Notes: generated by a model from the sequence alone, not told the origin. Shown: positions 1-12,921, counted from the stretch's first letter. The stretch is 42,968 nt of DNA from Tetrahymena elliotti 4EA (GCA_000231825.2 JH720295.1:1513653-1556620); one strand, 5' to 3'. Translations and numbers: made by a program.

Positions 1-93
1 ATACCCATCATCTCTATAAAAAATTAAATTTTTTAAATAAGCGTTTTCATTCATTAAATGTATTTGCTAAATAAATTAAAAATAATAGACTTG

Positions 94-235
94 TTATTCT
101 TTTTTATTCATATTATTTTAACAAGCAAAATAGTTTAAAAATTATCAAAATAAATAAATATTTACTCAACAATAAAATTAAAATATCAGGTTAATTAATG
201 AAAATAAAGAGGTTTTGATGATTTTAAAAATAAAA
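94..235 (+). repeat. Dispersed AT-rich repeat, copy A
   Basis: The core at 94-121 is identical over 28 bases to 26067-26094. Similarity continues for about 100 bases beyond it, through a shared stretch containing CTCAACAATAAA. A shorter version lies at 8333-8355. It sits in non-coding DNA beyond the 3' end of the decayed transposase. Its nature is unknown: it could be a fragment of a small mobile element or a conserved 3'-flank sequence. Confidence 0.55.
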
Positions 236-318
236 TAAAATTTTTTAATAAAAAAGATAGAATTTTATTTTTAAATAATTATGAAATATAAATAGTTAAT
301 AGTTTAAAAATTGAAAAA

Positions 319-1240
319 TCATAATTATTTTAGAAATAATTTGTAATTTTTTATTTTTTGATATTCCTTTTTCTTCTGGTTCTTCATAATCACTAATTTA
401 TTAACTAAATCAATATAATCACAATTAGCATTGAACTATTGAACATTTTTCCCTTTAGTCTTTTTTTATGGAAGCTCTTCAATTTCACATTATATATCAT
501 ATTTATCTTCTTTATATTCTTAAATTTTTTCTTCATCGCTTTAAGTAGTGTTTTGTATCACTTCCATCAAAATCAATTTCTAATTTTGCTTCTTCTTTCT
601 TTACATTATTAAAATAATATTTTTAAATTATATTTGATAAAAATTAAAAATTTACTACAATGTTTTGAATATCATCTTTTAATTGATTTTAAATATCTTC
701 GTAATCACAGTAATCTAGCTAATCTCTTTAGATAAATTCTTTTTACTTCATTTCTTCTTAAATACCTTGAAATAATTCCTATTTATTTTGAATTTAAAAT
801 ATGATTTTCAGACCCATCAATTTTTATTCCAAGACAAATAAACCCACTTTTATAACAATTAATCGGAAGGAGCTTGTAGATTCCTTTCTTAGTCAAGTTT
901 TCTTTTTTTAATCCTTCTTTATTTAACCAATCATTAAAGTATTCTCTAAACTTTTGTTTAAAAACTTTATTTACAGAGATATCTAATGGCTATAAGATAC
1001 TTGTGCAGCCTGAAGGGATAAAATCCATAAGAGAAACTTGTTTAATTTAACTTTCCTTAAAATATTATTTTAAAGAATCTGATTTATGGCAAGAAAATTA
1101 ATCCCAAATAAGTACATTAATTAAATCTTAGTTAATTTTTTTTACATTAAAAAATGTTTACTTTAAATAATTTTTTAATAAATCAGTTGTATACAATTTT
1201 AATTTTTTGTAAAAAAATTTAAGTTTTCTCAAATTTAAAA
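319..1240 (-). pseudogene. DDE-superfamily transposase remnant (pogo/Tigger-like, DDE_1)
   Basis: Read on the minus strand with TAA/TAG as Gln, the part near 700-1210 gives VLIWDQFSCH followed by IPSGCTSILQPLDISVNK and then FKQKFREYFNDWL. This is the second catalytic Asp region and the 'PxxxTSxLQPLD' block typical of DDE_1 transposases of the pogo/Tigger/JRK type. Downstream, coding-like sequence rich in Gln, Asp and Glu continues only by changing frame, near 780-800 and again near 530-550. It ends at TGA complementary to 319-321. The amino-terminal DNA-binding domain and first catalytic Asp are missing. The recognisable sequence fades near 1200-1240, just before the start of the kinase-TPR pseudogene on the other strand. 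I infer a truncated, frameshifted relic. Transposases of this class are normally eliminated from ciliate macronuclei, so its presence is notable. Confidence 0.75.
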
Positions 1241-1246
1241 GACTAA

Positions 1247-4200
1247 ATGAATAACACAACAATTACTTTAACATCAACTTAAGCTCAAAACACAATCCAA
1301 TTTGCTTGGAATAGTTTTATAAAATGTGGAAATACAGTCAAAAGATCTTTAATAAAGTAAATAAATCAATATCAATAAAGATAGTTAACTCATAGTTAAA
1401 AGCTAACCAATTTAAATCAAATTGAAAATTAACAACCATAAATTGACCAATCAAACAGTAAAAATATAGATAAAAAGAATGAAAACATTGAATTAAGTTA
1501 AGAAGATAAACATTTATCTTAAGAAAATCTCACTAATTAAAATGAAAAATATTCTAAATTTAAATTTGAAATTAAGGATCCAGAAAAAGTGCAATAAGAA
1601 ACAAAAGGCTTAGTTCTTGAATAGTAAATTATAGAAGAACATAATTAATAGACTTTATTAAAAAACTCATAAAACAATACAGAATCTTAATATAGTTCTA
1701 ATTTAAATAATTTTGATTAACAAAGCGATATAGAAAAATAAATTTAAGTTATTGAAGATAAATGGAGCATTAACATGTTTGAAGAGTTAAATACCAATTC
1801 TAATATTAGAGAAAACTTCAAAATGCACTAAAATGAAATATTTGAGCTACTAAAAAGTTAAAACTATTACTTGCTCCAAAAATAAAATTTAAATTAAAAT
1901 AAAGAAGTCTTTGAAGGCAAAGAAATTAATTAAAATAATGTAGTAAAGATGTTTTTTTTGTAGTGATGCATGACATAAAAGAGCTTTAATTTAAAGAATA
2001 AATAGAAAAAGCAACAAAAATAAAAGGAGAATAAGAGTCTATTTTGATTAAAACTTTGAATTTATCCTCGAATTTAAAAATTTTAGTTGTGGATATATTT
2101 TATTACTCTTATCTTAGTGATTAAATCAATGATTTGTTACCAGATGATTTTAGATTTTGGAATAAGAAGTTATTCTTATTACTAAACCAAGAATTAGAAA
2201 AACATTTTCAATGTGATGAAGATTAATAAATTTTTAATAATTTGTAACGTTATTAAGATTAAATAATAGCATCTTTGATAGAAAAACATTATTATTTAGG
2301 AAGATATCTAAAAAAGGTAGGGCAAGGTATTATATTTGATGGCTATAGATAATCTACTTAAGGAGATGTTTAAAATTTTATATTTAAAATTTACCTCAAT
2401 CTTAATAATAACCTAAATAATATTGAAGAAGAAATTAAGATTATGAAATTATTTGAATTTTAAGGAAATGTTATAACTTTAGTTGACTAAATTATTATCC
2501 AAATAAAAGATAGTTTTGTTAGTATTCTTGTATTAGAAAAATGTAAATATAGCTTAGATCATGAATTGAATTTACTTTTAAAAAATAATAATTTTCCTCT
2601 TATGAAATTAGTTTAAATGACTTTTGATTTGTTAGATGGAGTACTTTAATTCAGGATTTACAATATTCTTCATTTAGATATTAAACCTGCAAATATATTA
2701 GTCTCTTTCTCTGGCTAATATATTTATACAGATTTTGGTATCTCAGAATTAATAAAATAGAATCAAGATATTGAAGTCAGAGGACATACATAGAAATATG
2801 CAGCACCTGAATAGATTAATTAATAATGATCCTAAAATAAACTATAAATCTGATTTGTACTCTTTAGGAAAAACTTTTTAAGTTATTATTTAAGTATATG
2901 AAAATATGAATTCAGACAATAGTGAATTTGTTTAATTTTTTAAAGATTTAGTTTAATCAAAATGGTTCTGGATAAGCCAGAAGATAGAGAAGAGGGTAAG
3001 GATATACACAAAAAACTAATTTAGTAAATGATTAATTTAGATTGCTTTGATTTTTAATTGGGATATTTGAAAAAATTAGAAACAATTTAAGATTAATACT
3101 TGTATGGTGAAAAGAAAGATGTTTAATATTTCTTACAATTAAATCTTCATTACAATTTAGTTTCTTTAAGAATTTCATAATCAATCTATTCAAAAAATAA
3201 AGATCTTGATTTAGATGGTAAAAATATATAGTTAGAAAAAATAGCTACATAGCTAAACAAAATTGGTTTATGCTACTAAAATCTTGCAATTTGAATAAGC
3301 TATTAAAAATATAAAAAGTCTCTTAAAATTAGATAGATCATTTATGAAAGTCACAGTTCAGAAATAGCTTAGTCATTAAATGATATTGGATAATGTTATT
3401 TTCTTATGTATGATTATGAGAATAGCTTAAAATTTTTACTTAAATCTCAAGAAATGAGGAAGAATTTGTTTATTTAAAATAATCATGATTTAGCATATTG
3501 GAAGTGTTTATCATTATCTTTCATAAGACAAAATCGCTTTAAAATATTAATTAGAGTCTCTTTTAATGATTAGGAGCATTTTTAAAGGAAATAATAAAGA
3601 TTTTTCTGAAGTAATTAATGATAGTGCTAATAGTTATTTATAATTACATGATATGAACAAAGCATTTTATAAATAAAACTAGTCATTTGAAATGAACAAA
3701 TTTTTATTCAATGAAATGCACCATTACATTACTATTAATTATTATAATTTTGGTAACTATTATATATAAATAGGAGATTTAACTAATACTTTAAAATATT
3801 TTCAAAAATCTTTATAAATAAGTTAATAATTATTTGGAAATTATCATTCATAAGTTGCAGGTAATTTCTACCAAATAGGATTTATTTATGATTAAATTGG
3901 ATATTTAGAAAAAGCATTAGAAAAATATTTATAAAGTTTAGAAATATTTAAACAAATTTATATATAAAATAGGATTTAAGTTTTTAGATGTATGCTACAA
4001 ATTAGTTTAATTTATAAGAAATTGAATGAAACTGCAAAAGCTGAAGAATTACTTCTATAGGGGAGAGATGAAATTTTAAATTATTGTATAAGTAATTAGT
4101 ATGATCCTAAGTATTTTGAGGTTTTAGGTGATTTTTAATATTATTTATGTAAATTTGAAGATTCTTTAAAAGCATATAATAAATCTCTAAGAATGAGCCA

Positions 4201-5112
4201 ACAAATGTTTTAAAATGAAAGTATAAATTCCTCAATTATAAGATTAATAGGAAGGAGTTTTATAAAATATGGATTATTTAAAAAAGGTAAAGTATATTTA
4301 CTACAAGCCTTAGAAATAGCAAAAAGATCTTTTAAAAATAATAATCTTGAAATAATTTAATATTTGATTGAAATTGGTGAATTGTATACAAAATACAGAG
4401 AAAAGAATACAAAATCTTTTATGCTCTTTCTTTTTTTAAGTATGATGATAATTATTTTTTATCACTAGAATATATTGTAAAATGCTATTCACTTAAAAAT
4501 GACTTTGATTAAGCCTACAAGATATCTATATAAAATTTTTAACAATCAGCAAAATGTAAAATCAATGAACAATATTAAGAAGGATCTTTGAAATTAATTG
4601 CTAAAAGTTGCTAAGATATTTAAAATTATAAATGCTATTTACTTTGTCGTTTACAATATTAAGATATAAAAGAAGAAGATAATTTGTTAAGGATAAGAGC
4701 TTTATATGAAATACTTGGAGATATGTATTTGGCAATAGAATATTATCAAGAAATATTTGAAAGAATAGATTATATAGTGTATAGAGATGGATATATAACA
4801 GAGTCTGATAGTCATAGTAGTGAGAGTGATGCATTTCTTATTTTTCTTTTAAATTTAGGATCATGCTACAAATAAATTTAATAATATGAAGAAGCTCTAA
4901 AATACTTTTTTTTACTTCATGACTTAATCAAAGATTCATCAGTGGTTAAAGAAGTTATTCAAGATTTGCTTTAAGATATTATATTTTGTTTAAAAAAGTG
5001 CTCATTATTTAAAATATCAAACTTTTATTAAAAATAACTCAATAAGTTAGACTAAAACTAAAAATATTGGGATAAAAAATTAAATTTAATAGATTGCAAT
5101 TAATATTTTTGA
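1247..5112 (+). pseudogene. Protein kinase-TPR gene, decayed copy 1
   Basis: An ATG at 1247 opens a Gln/Asn-rich leader of about 238 codons that ends at TGA 1964-1966, right after a T8 run. The kinase continues in another frame: glycine loop GQGIIFDGY near 2320, an FIFKIY lysine strand, HLDIKPANIL near 2670, TDFGIS near 2735 and AAPEQ near 2800. A TGA at 2827-2829 breaks the frame again, just before NYKSDLYSLGKTF. More frame changes follow near 2955-2965 (beside an A run) and near 3290. TPR-type helices resembling copy 2 then continue to TGA 5110-5112. The domain order (Q-rich leader, kinase, long TPR array) matches the intact gene at 33517-38262. The number of independent breaks points to a pseudogene. 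Those next to homopolymers could individually be sequencing errors, but the set is hard to explain that way. A functional version would be a cytosolic Ser/Thr kinase with a protein-binding scaffold tail. Confidence 0.8.
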
Positions 5113-5289
5113 ATAGGGTGATACAGAATTAGGAAGAATCTCATAAAAGATTTGCTAATTGAGATAAAAAAATAAAATTATTTTTTTATTTCTTCATGAA
5201 AATGTTCTTTAAGATTTAATTAATTCCATAGAATTTCTGTTATTGTAATTTTTTAAAATTTACAACATTAATTTTTTTTATTAATCTAA

Positions 5290-8029
5290 TTCACAAAACA
5301 TCACCTGAATAAAAAAATTTTGATCTTAAAATCGACTATAAATCTGGTTTATACTCTTTAGGAAAAACTTTCTAAGTTATTATTTAATTTTACAAAGAAA
5401 TTAATTCAAAAAATCATGAATTTGTTGAATATTTTAAGGATTTAGTTAAATCGAAAATGGTTAGTGAAAAACCAAAAGATAGAAAAGAGGGTATTAATAT
5501 TCACAAAAAACTAATTAAGTAAATGGTTACTTTAGATTGCTTTGATTTTGAATAGGGGTATTTGAAAAAATTAGAAACAATTTAAGATTAATACTTGTAT
5601 GGTGAAAAGAAAAATATTTAATATTTCTTACAATTAAATCTTCATTACAATTTAGTTTCTTTAGTAATTTTATAATCAATCTACTCAAAAAATAAAGACC
5701 TTGGTTTTGAAGGTAAAAAAAAATCATTAGAAAAAATAGCTACATAATATAACAAAATTGGTTTATGCTACTAAAATCTTGAGCAATTTGAGCATGCTAT
5801 TAAAAATTTTAAATAATCTCTTGAAATTAGATAGATCATTTATTAAGGTGAAAGCTCAGAAATAGCTTAGTCATTAAATGATATTGGAGGTTGTTATTTC
5901 TTTATGTATGACTATGAGAATAGCTTAAACTTTTTACTTTAATCTCTAAAAATGAGGAAGAGTTTGTTTATTTAAAATAATCATGATTTAGTTAAAACAC
6001 TAATCAATATTGGAAATGTTTATCACAGGTTTTCTTAAGATAAAGTTGCTTTAAAATACTTTTTAGAGTCTCATTTAATAATTAAAAGTAATTTTAAAGG
6101 AAACTATGAAGATGTTTCTATAGTGATGAATTGTAGTGGAAATAGTTATATAAGTTTACAAGAATATAAAAAAACGCTTCATAAATACAACTAGTCATTT
6201 AAAATTAATAAATTTTTATTCAACGAAATGCACCCTTATATTGCTATCAATTATTATAATATTGGTACTTATTATTTCACAATAAGAGATTTAATTAATA
6301 GTTTAAAATTTTTTCAAAAATCTTTATAAATAAGTTAATAAATATATGGAAATACTCATTCATTAGTTGCAAAAAATTTCTAACAAATAGGATTAATTTA
6401 TGATAAAATTGGATATTTAGATAAAGCATTAGAAAAATATTTATAAAGTTTAGAAATATTTAAACAAATTTGTAAATAAAATTGGTACGATATTTTTAAT
6501 TGTATGATAAATATTAGTTTACTTTATGAGAATATGAGTGAAACTAAAAAAGCTCATGAATTACTTGAATAGGGAAGAAAGGAAATTTTAAAAAATTCTC
6601 TAATAAAATAGTATGACCCTCAATATTTTGAGATTTTAGGTAACTTTTAAAATAATTTAGGTTTATTTTAAGATTAAGAAAAAACATATCTTTAATCTCT
6701 AAAAATGAGTTAACAAATGTTTTAAAATGAAATTCAAATTTCAAGGATTATGGGATCAATAGGAAATATCTTCAACAAATAGGGATTATTTAAAAAAGCA
6801 AAAGCATATTTGCTATAAGCTTTAGAAATAGCTCGAAGATTTTAAAAAAATAATAATTTAGGAATAATTTACTCTTTAATTGATGTTGTTGTATAGAGTG
6901 TAAAATAAATATTTAGTAAATTTCAAGAAACACTTTTTAGAAGCTTTAAATAATAGCTTTGATATAATTTCATGTTTTAACTTGAAGAATTTTAGAAAAG
7001 AGAAGTCCAAAAGAATAGGGAATCTTCAATTAAATACTTTGAAAAAGCTTTAGAGATAGCTAGAATAAGTAAGAGTAATTATTTAATATCAGTTGTGTTG
7101 AGTAAAATAGGTTATTACTATTTTTATTTTGAAGATTATTAAGAAGCTCTTAGTTATTTTGTAGATTCTTTAGAATAGAAGATGTAATTATTAAAAGAAA
7201 TAAACAAAAATATCTAAATTTTATCAGATGAAAAAATTAATCAAAATATTTAAATCACTAATCTTTTATTTTAAATTGGGTTATGCTACTTCAAGTGAAA
7301 AGATTTTGAAAACTCTTTAAAATATTTTATAAATTACAGTAATATTAGACATACTCTTTCTTACATAAAGTATGATGATAAATATTTTTCATCACTTTAA
7401 TATATTGTAAGATGCAAAACAATTATAAACGACTTTACATAAGTTGACAAGGCATCTTTATCAGCTTTTAAACTATCGGTTAAATTAAAAAATAAAAATT
7501 AATTAGAAAATTCTTTGAAATTAACTGCTAAAAGTTGTGAAGATGAAGATGTTTAAAATTATAAAAAGTATATACTTAATAGTTTTCAATGTTAAAATGA
7601 TTTAAAATAAGGATATGATAGATATAAATATTTGTTAAAGATAGGAGTTATATATGAAATACTTGGAGATATTTATTTGGCTATTGAATATTATGAAGAA
7701 TTATTTAATGAGAGAGAAATAGTAAAGTTTTTTAAATTGAATTTTTAATGTCTTTAAAATTTAGGATCATGTTACAAATAAACTGAATAATATGAAAAGC
7801 TTTAATATACTTTTTAAAATTATTTGACTCTATCAAATCAGAAAATGAATTGAAAGAATCAATTAAAGATTTACTCGAAGATATAATATTTTGTTTAAAA
7901 ATGTGCTAATAATTTCAAAAATGTTAGTTTTATTAAGAATATCTAGATGATTTAGATAGAAACTAAAAATGTACTTATAAAAAATAAAACTTAATATTAA
8001 GAGAGTGTAGAAAAATATTAATGGTTTGA
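5290..8029 (+). pseudogene. Protein kinase-TPR gene, 5'-truncated decayed copy 2
   Basis: The sequence starts abruptly inside the kinase C-lobe, at the equivalent of the APE motif (SPEQ), then gives DYKSGLYSLGKTFQVII. All of the N-lobe, the HxDIKPxN loop and DFG are absent. From there the reading frame stays open for more than 500 codons of TPR-like repeats (for example KIGLCYQNLEQFEHAIKNF) up to an in-frame TGA at 6960-6962. Coding-like TPR sequence resumes in the same frame. A frame change near 7800-7830 is needed to reach the conserved tail (ESIKDLLEDIIFCLKMC) ending at TGA 8027-8029. It is closely similar to 2830-5112 of copy 1, 178 bp upstream, so the pair looks like a partial tandem duplication. 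With no kinase core and at least two breaks it should be non-functional as a kinase. A TPR-only product from an internal ATG cannot be excluded. Confidence 0.8.
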
Positions 8030-8848
8030 CCCAAAATTCAGAAGAATGTAAAGAGAAGATTAGTTGAGCACAATAAAAAAATAAAATTAACTATTTTAAA
8101 ATAAATAAAAATTAAACAATCAAATTAAAGTGTATGAGTAGTTAAATAATTAATAGATTTTAGTTAAATAAATATCATAATAATATTTATATTAATTAAA
8201 TAGTATTCTAAAAATAAATTTAATTTCTGTGGGTAAGAAATTTATTAACATTTTATTTCTTCCTTCAAAAAGTTTTAGATATTTTTCCTAATATTAGTAT
8301 TTCTGTAATAAATAATAAATTTAATACCCTCCTTATTCTTTTTTATTCATATTATAAAAATATAAAAATGAACATAATTAATTATTACATTTTGAACAAA
8401 ACAAAAATATTCTAATAGGAACAATAAATAAAATTTACAAGTTCATTTTTTTATAAATAAAATTTCAATAAAGGTTTATTTTTTAGAGAAAGTAAAATAA
8501 GAAAAATAAAGATGAAAAGACTATTTACTTTTCCTATTTTTTGTTGTTTTAAATTATTCAATAGATTAATAAATAAATTCAATCAATTTATTTAATAGAA
8601 ACTATTGTTTTTATAGGAATTTTATTTTTAAGAAAAAATAAGGTTTTCTTAGACAAAAAATTGATTGAAAAATAAAATGAAATAATTTATTTGTAACTAA
8701 AATAAAAATAAAGAGGGAATTACTAATTATTTTCATGATAGTTTTTTCTTTTTGAATTGATTTTAACAGTTAAGTTTGATAAACATAAAAGAAAATGTAA
8801 TATTGAACAATATTTTAAAGTTTAATTAAAAAAATATTTTGTTTTTAT
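8030..8848. other. Intergenic spacer between convergent 3' ends
   Basis: About 820 bp of very AT-rich DNA lie between the end of kinase-TPR copy 2 (+) and the stop of the V-ATPase gene (-). No coding frame in either strand has protein-like composition. It contains one copy of the dispersed repeat core (8333-8355). It presumably holds both 3' untranslated regions. Confidence 0.6.
8320..8410 (+). repeat. Dispersed AT-rich repeat, copy C
   Basis: Bases 8333-8355 are identical to the start of the cores at 94 and 26067. Here they are preceded by TAATACCCTCC, a flank shared with the copies at 18951 (partial) and 21040 (inverted). The downstream similarity to copy B is weak (AAAAATATTCTAA). Confidence 0.45.
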
Positions 8849-11800
8849 TCAGTTACTACTACTTTCATAATAAATTTAATGTTAAGCTAAAGAAGTTTTG
8901 AAAGAAAGAGGTTGAAAAATAACACCATCAGCTTTATAGAATTTGCTTTAGAATTCAACCCAATGCAATCTCAAAGTGTGGAGGAAACATTCCATGACAT
9001 CCATACACATTAAGACACCAAAAGTCATGATTGCAAATATGAAATAGCCTACAAGAAGACCAAGAATTGATGAACTTTCTATTGAGCTCTTAAGTGTCTT
9101 TTCAAAAAATACTGCTGCAAGTTAGGAATGTGCTAGTGAAAGTGCCCAAAGTCTGAGATAAGAAGCAGTATGAGATACACTTCCTAGAACAAATTCAATG
9201 GACTCAATTATTTAATGAACAAATAGTTCAGAAAAGTTCTCATGATTGTGGTGTTGTTATCCTTACTATTTTAAATGCTACTTTTCATGGTGGTGATGAG
9301 ATTAAGAGGTAATTTCTTCTTGGTCTTAAATTTCAAGAACTTGAGGTGAATGAATTTGTTGATCTTCATTTTTTGATCCAAAAAAGTATAATAGAATTGG
9401 CTTAGGGAAAAGCATTAGTGGGACACAAACTGCTGCTATAATTAAAAGATAGAGTTGAAGTTTTTCTTATTCTTTACGAGAAATATCAATATATCCTAAA
9501 ATATTATCATAATTAGGATCAAGCTTGCCAAAATTTAAAATAAAATTTAGCATAACAGTTAGGATAGATGGAGCATCAGAAGGATCAAAACTAGAGAGCC
9601 ACTTAAATAGAATCAAAAGAACCATGTAACCAAAAGTACAAATAAAAAAGAATAATTGAGGTATAAATTCAAAGAAAAAATCAATTGAATTCAATTATAG
9701 CATTGAATTTAAACCTTTAAGAAGAATACCTAAAAGCATCTAGCTAACACCCAAAATGATAGCAGATTTCATTTTGAAAGAATTAAAGAATGTTAGACTA
9801 TTTTTGGAATCAAGCCAAACAGGGTCTATACCAAAATCATAAACACAGTCATCTTTTCTCTTTATTTTAGATTTACCTGAAAAACTATAGCAACTACCAA
9901 ACAAGTCCAAAGGAATACTCATGAAATCATTATAAATCAAACCACAAAAAGTTGCAAAAAAGCCCATCATAGCAATAATATATCTGCACTTATAAAGATA
10001 ATCTTCATGATGAATCTTTTTATCATAAGAAAACATCAAGTAGCACCCATAAGTAAAGAGCAAAATGCCATGTCCTATATCACCAAACATAACACCAAAT
10101 AGAAAAGGGAAGGTCACAATACTAAAAAATCCAGGATTTATTTCTCTATATCTATTTGTATATTTATAAAAATGTTAACAAATTTAGATTGTTTAAATAT
10201 CAAAGATTCATTCATTTCTATTTCTAAAATAATTATTTTTCTAATTTTAATAAGAAAATAATTTTATTCAAAATAAAGTAACTCTTCAAACTTATTTAAT
10301 TTAATTAAAATTTCAATANNNNNNNNNNNNNNNNNNNNNNNNNNNNNNNNNNNNNNNNNNNNNNNNNNNNNNNNNNNNNNNNNNNNNNNNNNNNNNNNNN
10401 NNNNNNNNNNNNNNNNNNTAAAAAATAAATAATTTTAAAGAAAAAATTAATAATTATTTAACATCTTACTTAGTTTCTAAATCAAATTTTTCAAAAGAAA
10501 TGTATAAAAAATAAATTTAAGAAAAATGAAAATATTTCTTTAATTGTTAGTTGCGTTTTAGAAAAATGATGAGTTATTTGGAAGAATAGAGATGAGTAAT
10601 AAATAAATCTAAGTACCTAGGTATACCATATGTGTTAATGATTTCTTAGAATACATCTAAAAACTAGTTTTTCTGAATTTTAGTAGGTCTTTTATTTTCC
10701 TTTTAAATATATGATAAAAAAATTAATATTTTTAATTGTTGAGAAAGAATATTGAAATTACAATAGTAAGTCTGTTGTATTCAGAGTTTGATACAGGATG
10801 AAGTTAGGCTGTGGCATAACGAGGGTCTTGAGAGGATTAAAGAAATTGGATTACATTTTCTTCTTCTGATTTAGGAAGCCAAACATAAGCTTTTAAAACG
10901 GCTCCTGTATTTTTAGTTAGATTTATGTTATGATAGATTTGTTTTTCACGAACTAGATGCAATCTGTATTGCTCTAATAAAGTGATTTCTTCAGTTTAGT
11001 TTTACAATTTAGAAAATATTTATTCCATGTGTTTGTAAGTAAGTCTGAGTAATTCTTTACTTTTTTGATATTCTTCTGCATTTTACTAGATATCCATTTA
11101 AAAGTTTTCTTCATCACCTTCTAATTTGAAGATATTAGCTTCTACTGATTAACAAATTTTCATTAATTTAGCTTCAAGTAAGCTAGATTTATTATATATA
11201 AATAAAAAAACTCCTTTCTTAATTTCTACATTTGGATTCTCAGGTTTAACAATTTTATATTTAGTTCCTGCTGTTTCTATAGGCTAAGCATGAATAAAGC
11301 ATTTGCCTTTAGTTGCACGAAACATAGATTTTTATAAACGAAGACTGTCAGACATGTCAACTGTACCCACTATAATACCAATACAAGACTAATCTTCACT
11401 AATCTATCTAAAATTGGAAATCTACTAATCTTATTAGATCAATGGAGCTATTTTTTCCAAACAAACCATCTATTCAACCAACAAATTCATGTTAGTTCTA
11501 ATCTTAAGCGCTGCTGCTATTTATTTCTAGATATCACCAAGCTTTTTAAAATAATTATCAAAAATATATGTTAATTCTTAATAATATTTTGAAATAACTA
11601 AAGGAATTTCTTTCTTGTTTTCTTTATCAAACAACAGTAAAAAATGAAAGCAAAAATTGAAATTTTCAAAAAAAATTAAAATAAATTTAATTGAAAGATA
11701 TTTTTTAATGATTGAAAGAATATTTTAATTGAATTTCTCTTTAGATTTTTGAAGAAGTTTAAGAATAATTGTCTTACATTTGTTTTGATTTCCTTTTCAA

Positions 11801-12131
11801 GCTCATCAATATAATATTATTCATCTTATTTGCGAGATTTCTTTTTAATTTCTAAAAGATTTAGGAAATTGGAAACATCTCCTTTACCTAGTCCATGATC
11901 GTATCCAAACTAATTCATTATTTAACCTATTTCATCAATTATGCACAAGAGCTCTTCACAGCGTTTTGTTTGCTTCCAATACAATCTATTGAAATGCAAA
12001 ACATGTGGATCAGCATCTATAAAATGAAAGAGATCTTTATCACCAAGACTGCTAACAAGGTTGTAAGAATTTTCTCTGGGAATGAGGAGAGAGTAGAGTT
12101 CGATTTCTTCTGACCTAAAAAAGCTCCCCAT
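8849..12131 (-). CDS. V-type H+-ATPase V0 subunit a (Vph1/Stv1 family)
   Basis: This is the membrane stator and proton half-channel subunit of the vacuolar ATPase, which acidifies endomembrane compartments including the contractile-vacuole system of ciliates. I place exons at 12131-11778, 11613-10762, 10699-10617 and 10151-8849: 864 codons including the stop, or 863 residues, the usual size. It starts MGSFFRSEEIELY, the family's N-terminal signature. The soluble domain contains GTVDMSDSLRLQKSMFRATKG and then TYGIPRYREINPG. The membrane half begins PFLFGVMFGDIGHG. The essential arginine helix reads SYLRLWALSLAHSQL, followed by HTLRLHWVEFQSKFY and PLSF. A His/Gln-rich cytosolic loop (near 9230-9300) precedes the last helices. 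The third intron, 10152-10616, contains the assembly gap, so its length is uncertain. The exact acceptor of intron 1 (11614) is chosen by frame. Paralogues usually exist in ciliates, so no specific symbol is assigned. Confidence 0.95.
10319..10418. other. Assembly gap (100 N)
   Basis: One hundred undetermined bases lie inside the third intron of the V-ATPase subunit a gene. The round number suggests a placeholder of unknown true size. No V-ATPase coding residues appear to be missing, because the flanking exons join as ...YGIPR-YREINPG. Confidence 0.95.
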
Positions 12132-12280
12132 ATAAATGAATAGACTTTACTTGTTTTTTTAACTTAGTTCTGAATGAAAGTATTTTGTTCTACGTAGCCT
12201 TTATTTTTATTATATTTACTTTTACAAGTAAAAAACAGATTTATGATTTCTATAGATTTCACTATTAATAGTTAGTTATA

Positions 12281-12921
12281 TCAATCAATATGGTTTTTTG
12301 CTTGTTTATATTATTATTGCTCGTATTATCTATCTATATCTCTTTATATTTCCTTTCTTTCTTTTTTAGAATTTTAATATTCAATTTCATTTATTCCTAA
12401 TAAAAAATCCATTCATTTATCATGATCAGTCTTCATATTTCTTAGTGATCTAATTAAACTCCCATTCATTCTGATTTCTTCAGAAATTTGATTTTCTTTT
12501 TTACGTTTTAACTTAGCAAAGATTATGCACAAACATTACTATACTTTAATTAAATTTTCAAAGTTTTCATTTTAACAATTAATACACGAGATACTATTCG
12601 TTTTAAGATATTCTTTAATCATTTCTCCTTTGCAATATTTTTACCTTCATATTTTATTATAAATAATTAAAAATAATCTAGTAAAATTCTATGCTCTTCC
12701 ATCAAATAAATATTTATGCAAAAGCCCTAAACCTAATTGTTTTCATAATCCAAATAAATTTTCGTTTCCTATTTTTATTTAAAACCTAAAAATAGATTTT
12801 TTAAGCTAAATAAATTTAGTATCAAACTATCCAAAGGAAAAAATCCCTCATTAAAAACCTTTAAATAAAATTTATTTTTATTAACATTCTTCTTTACACT
12901 TGTAAAACTATACCATAATCC
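12281..12921 (-). pseudogene. Broken fragment of an unrecognised ciliate gene
   Basis: The minus strand has protein-like sequence that no neighbouring gene explains. From 12921 one frame reads LWYSFTSVKKN, FNEGFFPLDSLILNLF, LDYENNQVQGFCINIYLMEEHRI and LLDYFQLFIIKYEG, then meets TGA. A second frame picks up with EMIKEYLKTNSISCINCQNENFENLIKVQQCLC (two Cys pairs), FAKLKRKKENQISEEIRMNGSLI and NMKTDHDK. It hits TGA at 12413-12415 but stays protein-like afterwards (MDFLLGINEIEYQ and a charged Gln-rich helix) to TGA 12281-12283. The frame change coincides with a 17-base GT...AG stretch at 12628-12644, whose removal would restore the frame. No start codon or upstream exon is visible. I read it as a decayed piece of a larger gene, possibly one of the ciliate membrane sensor proteins. 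The family is not identified. Confidence 0.55.
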
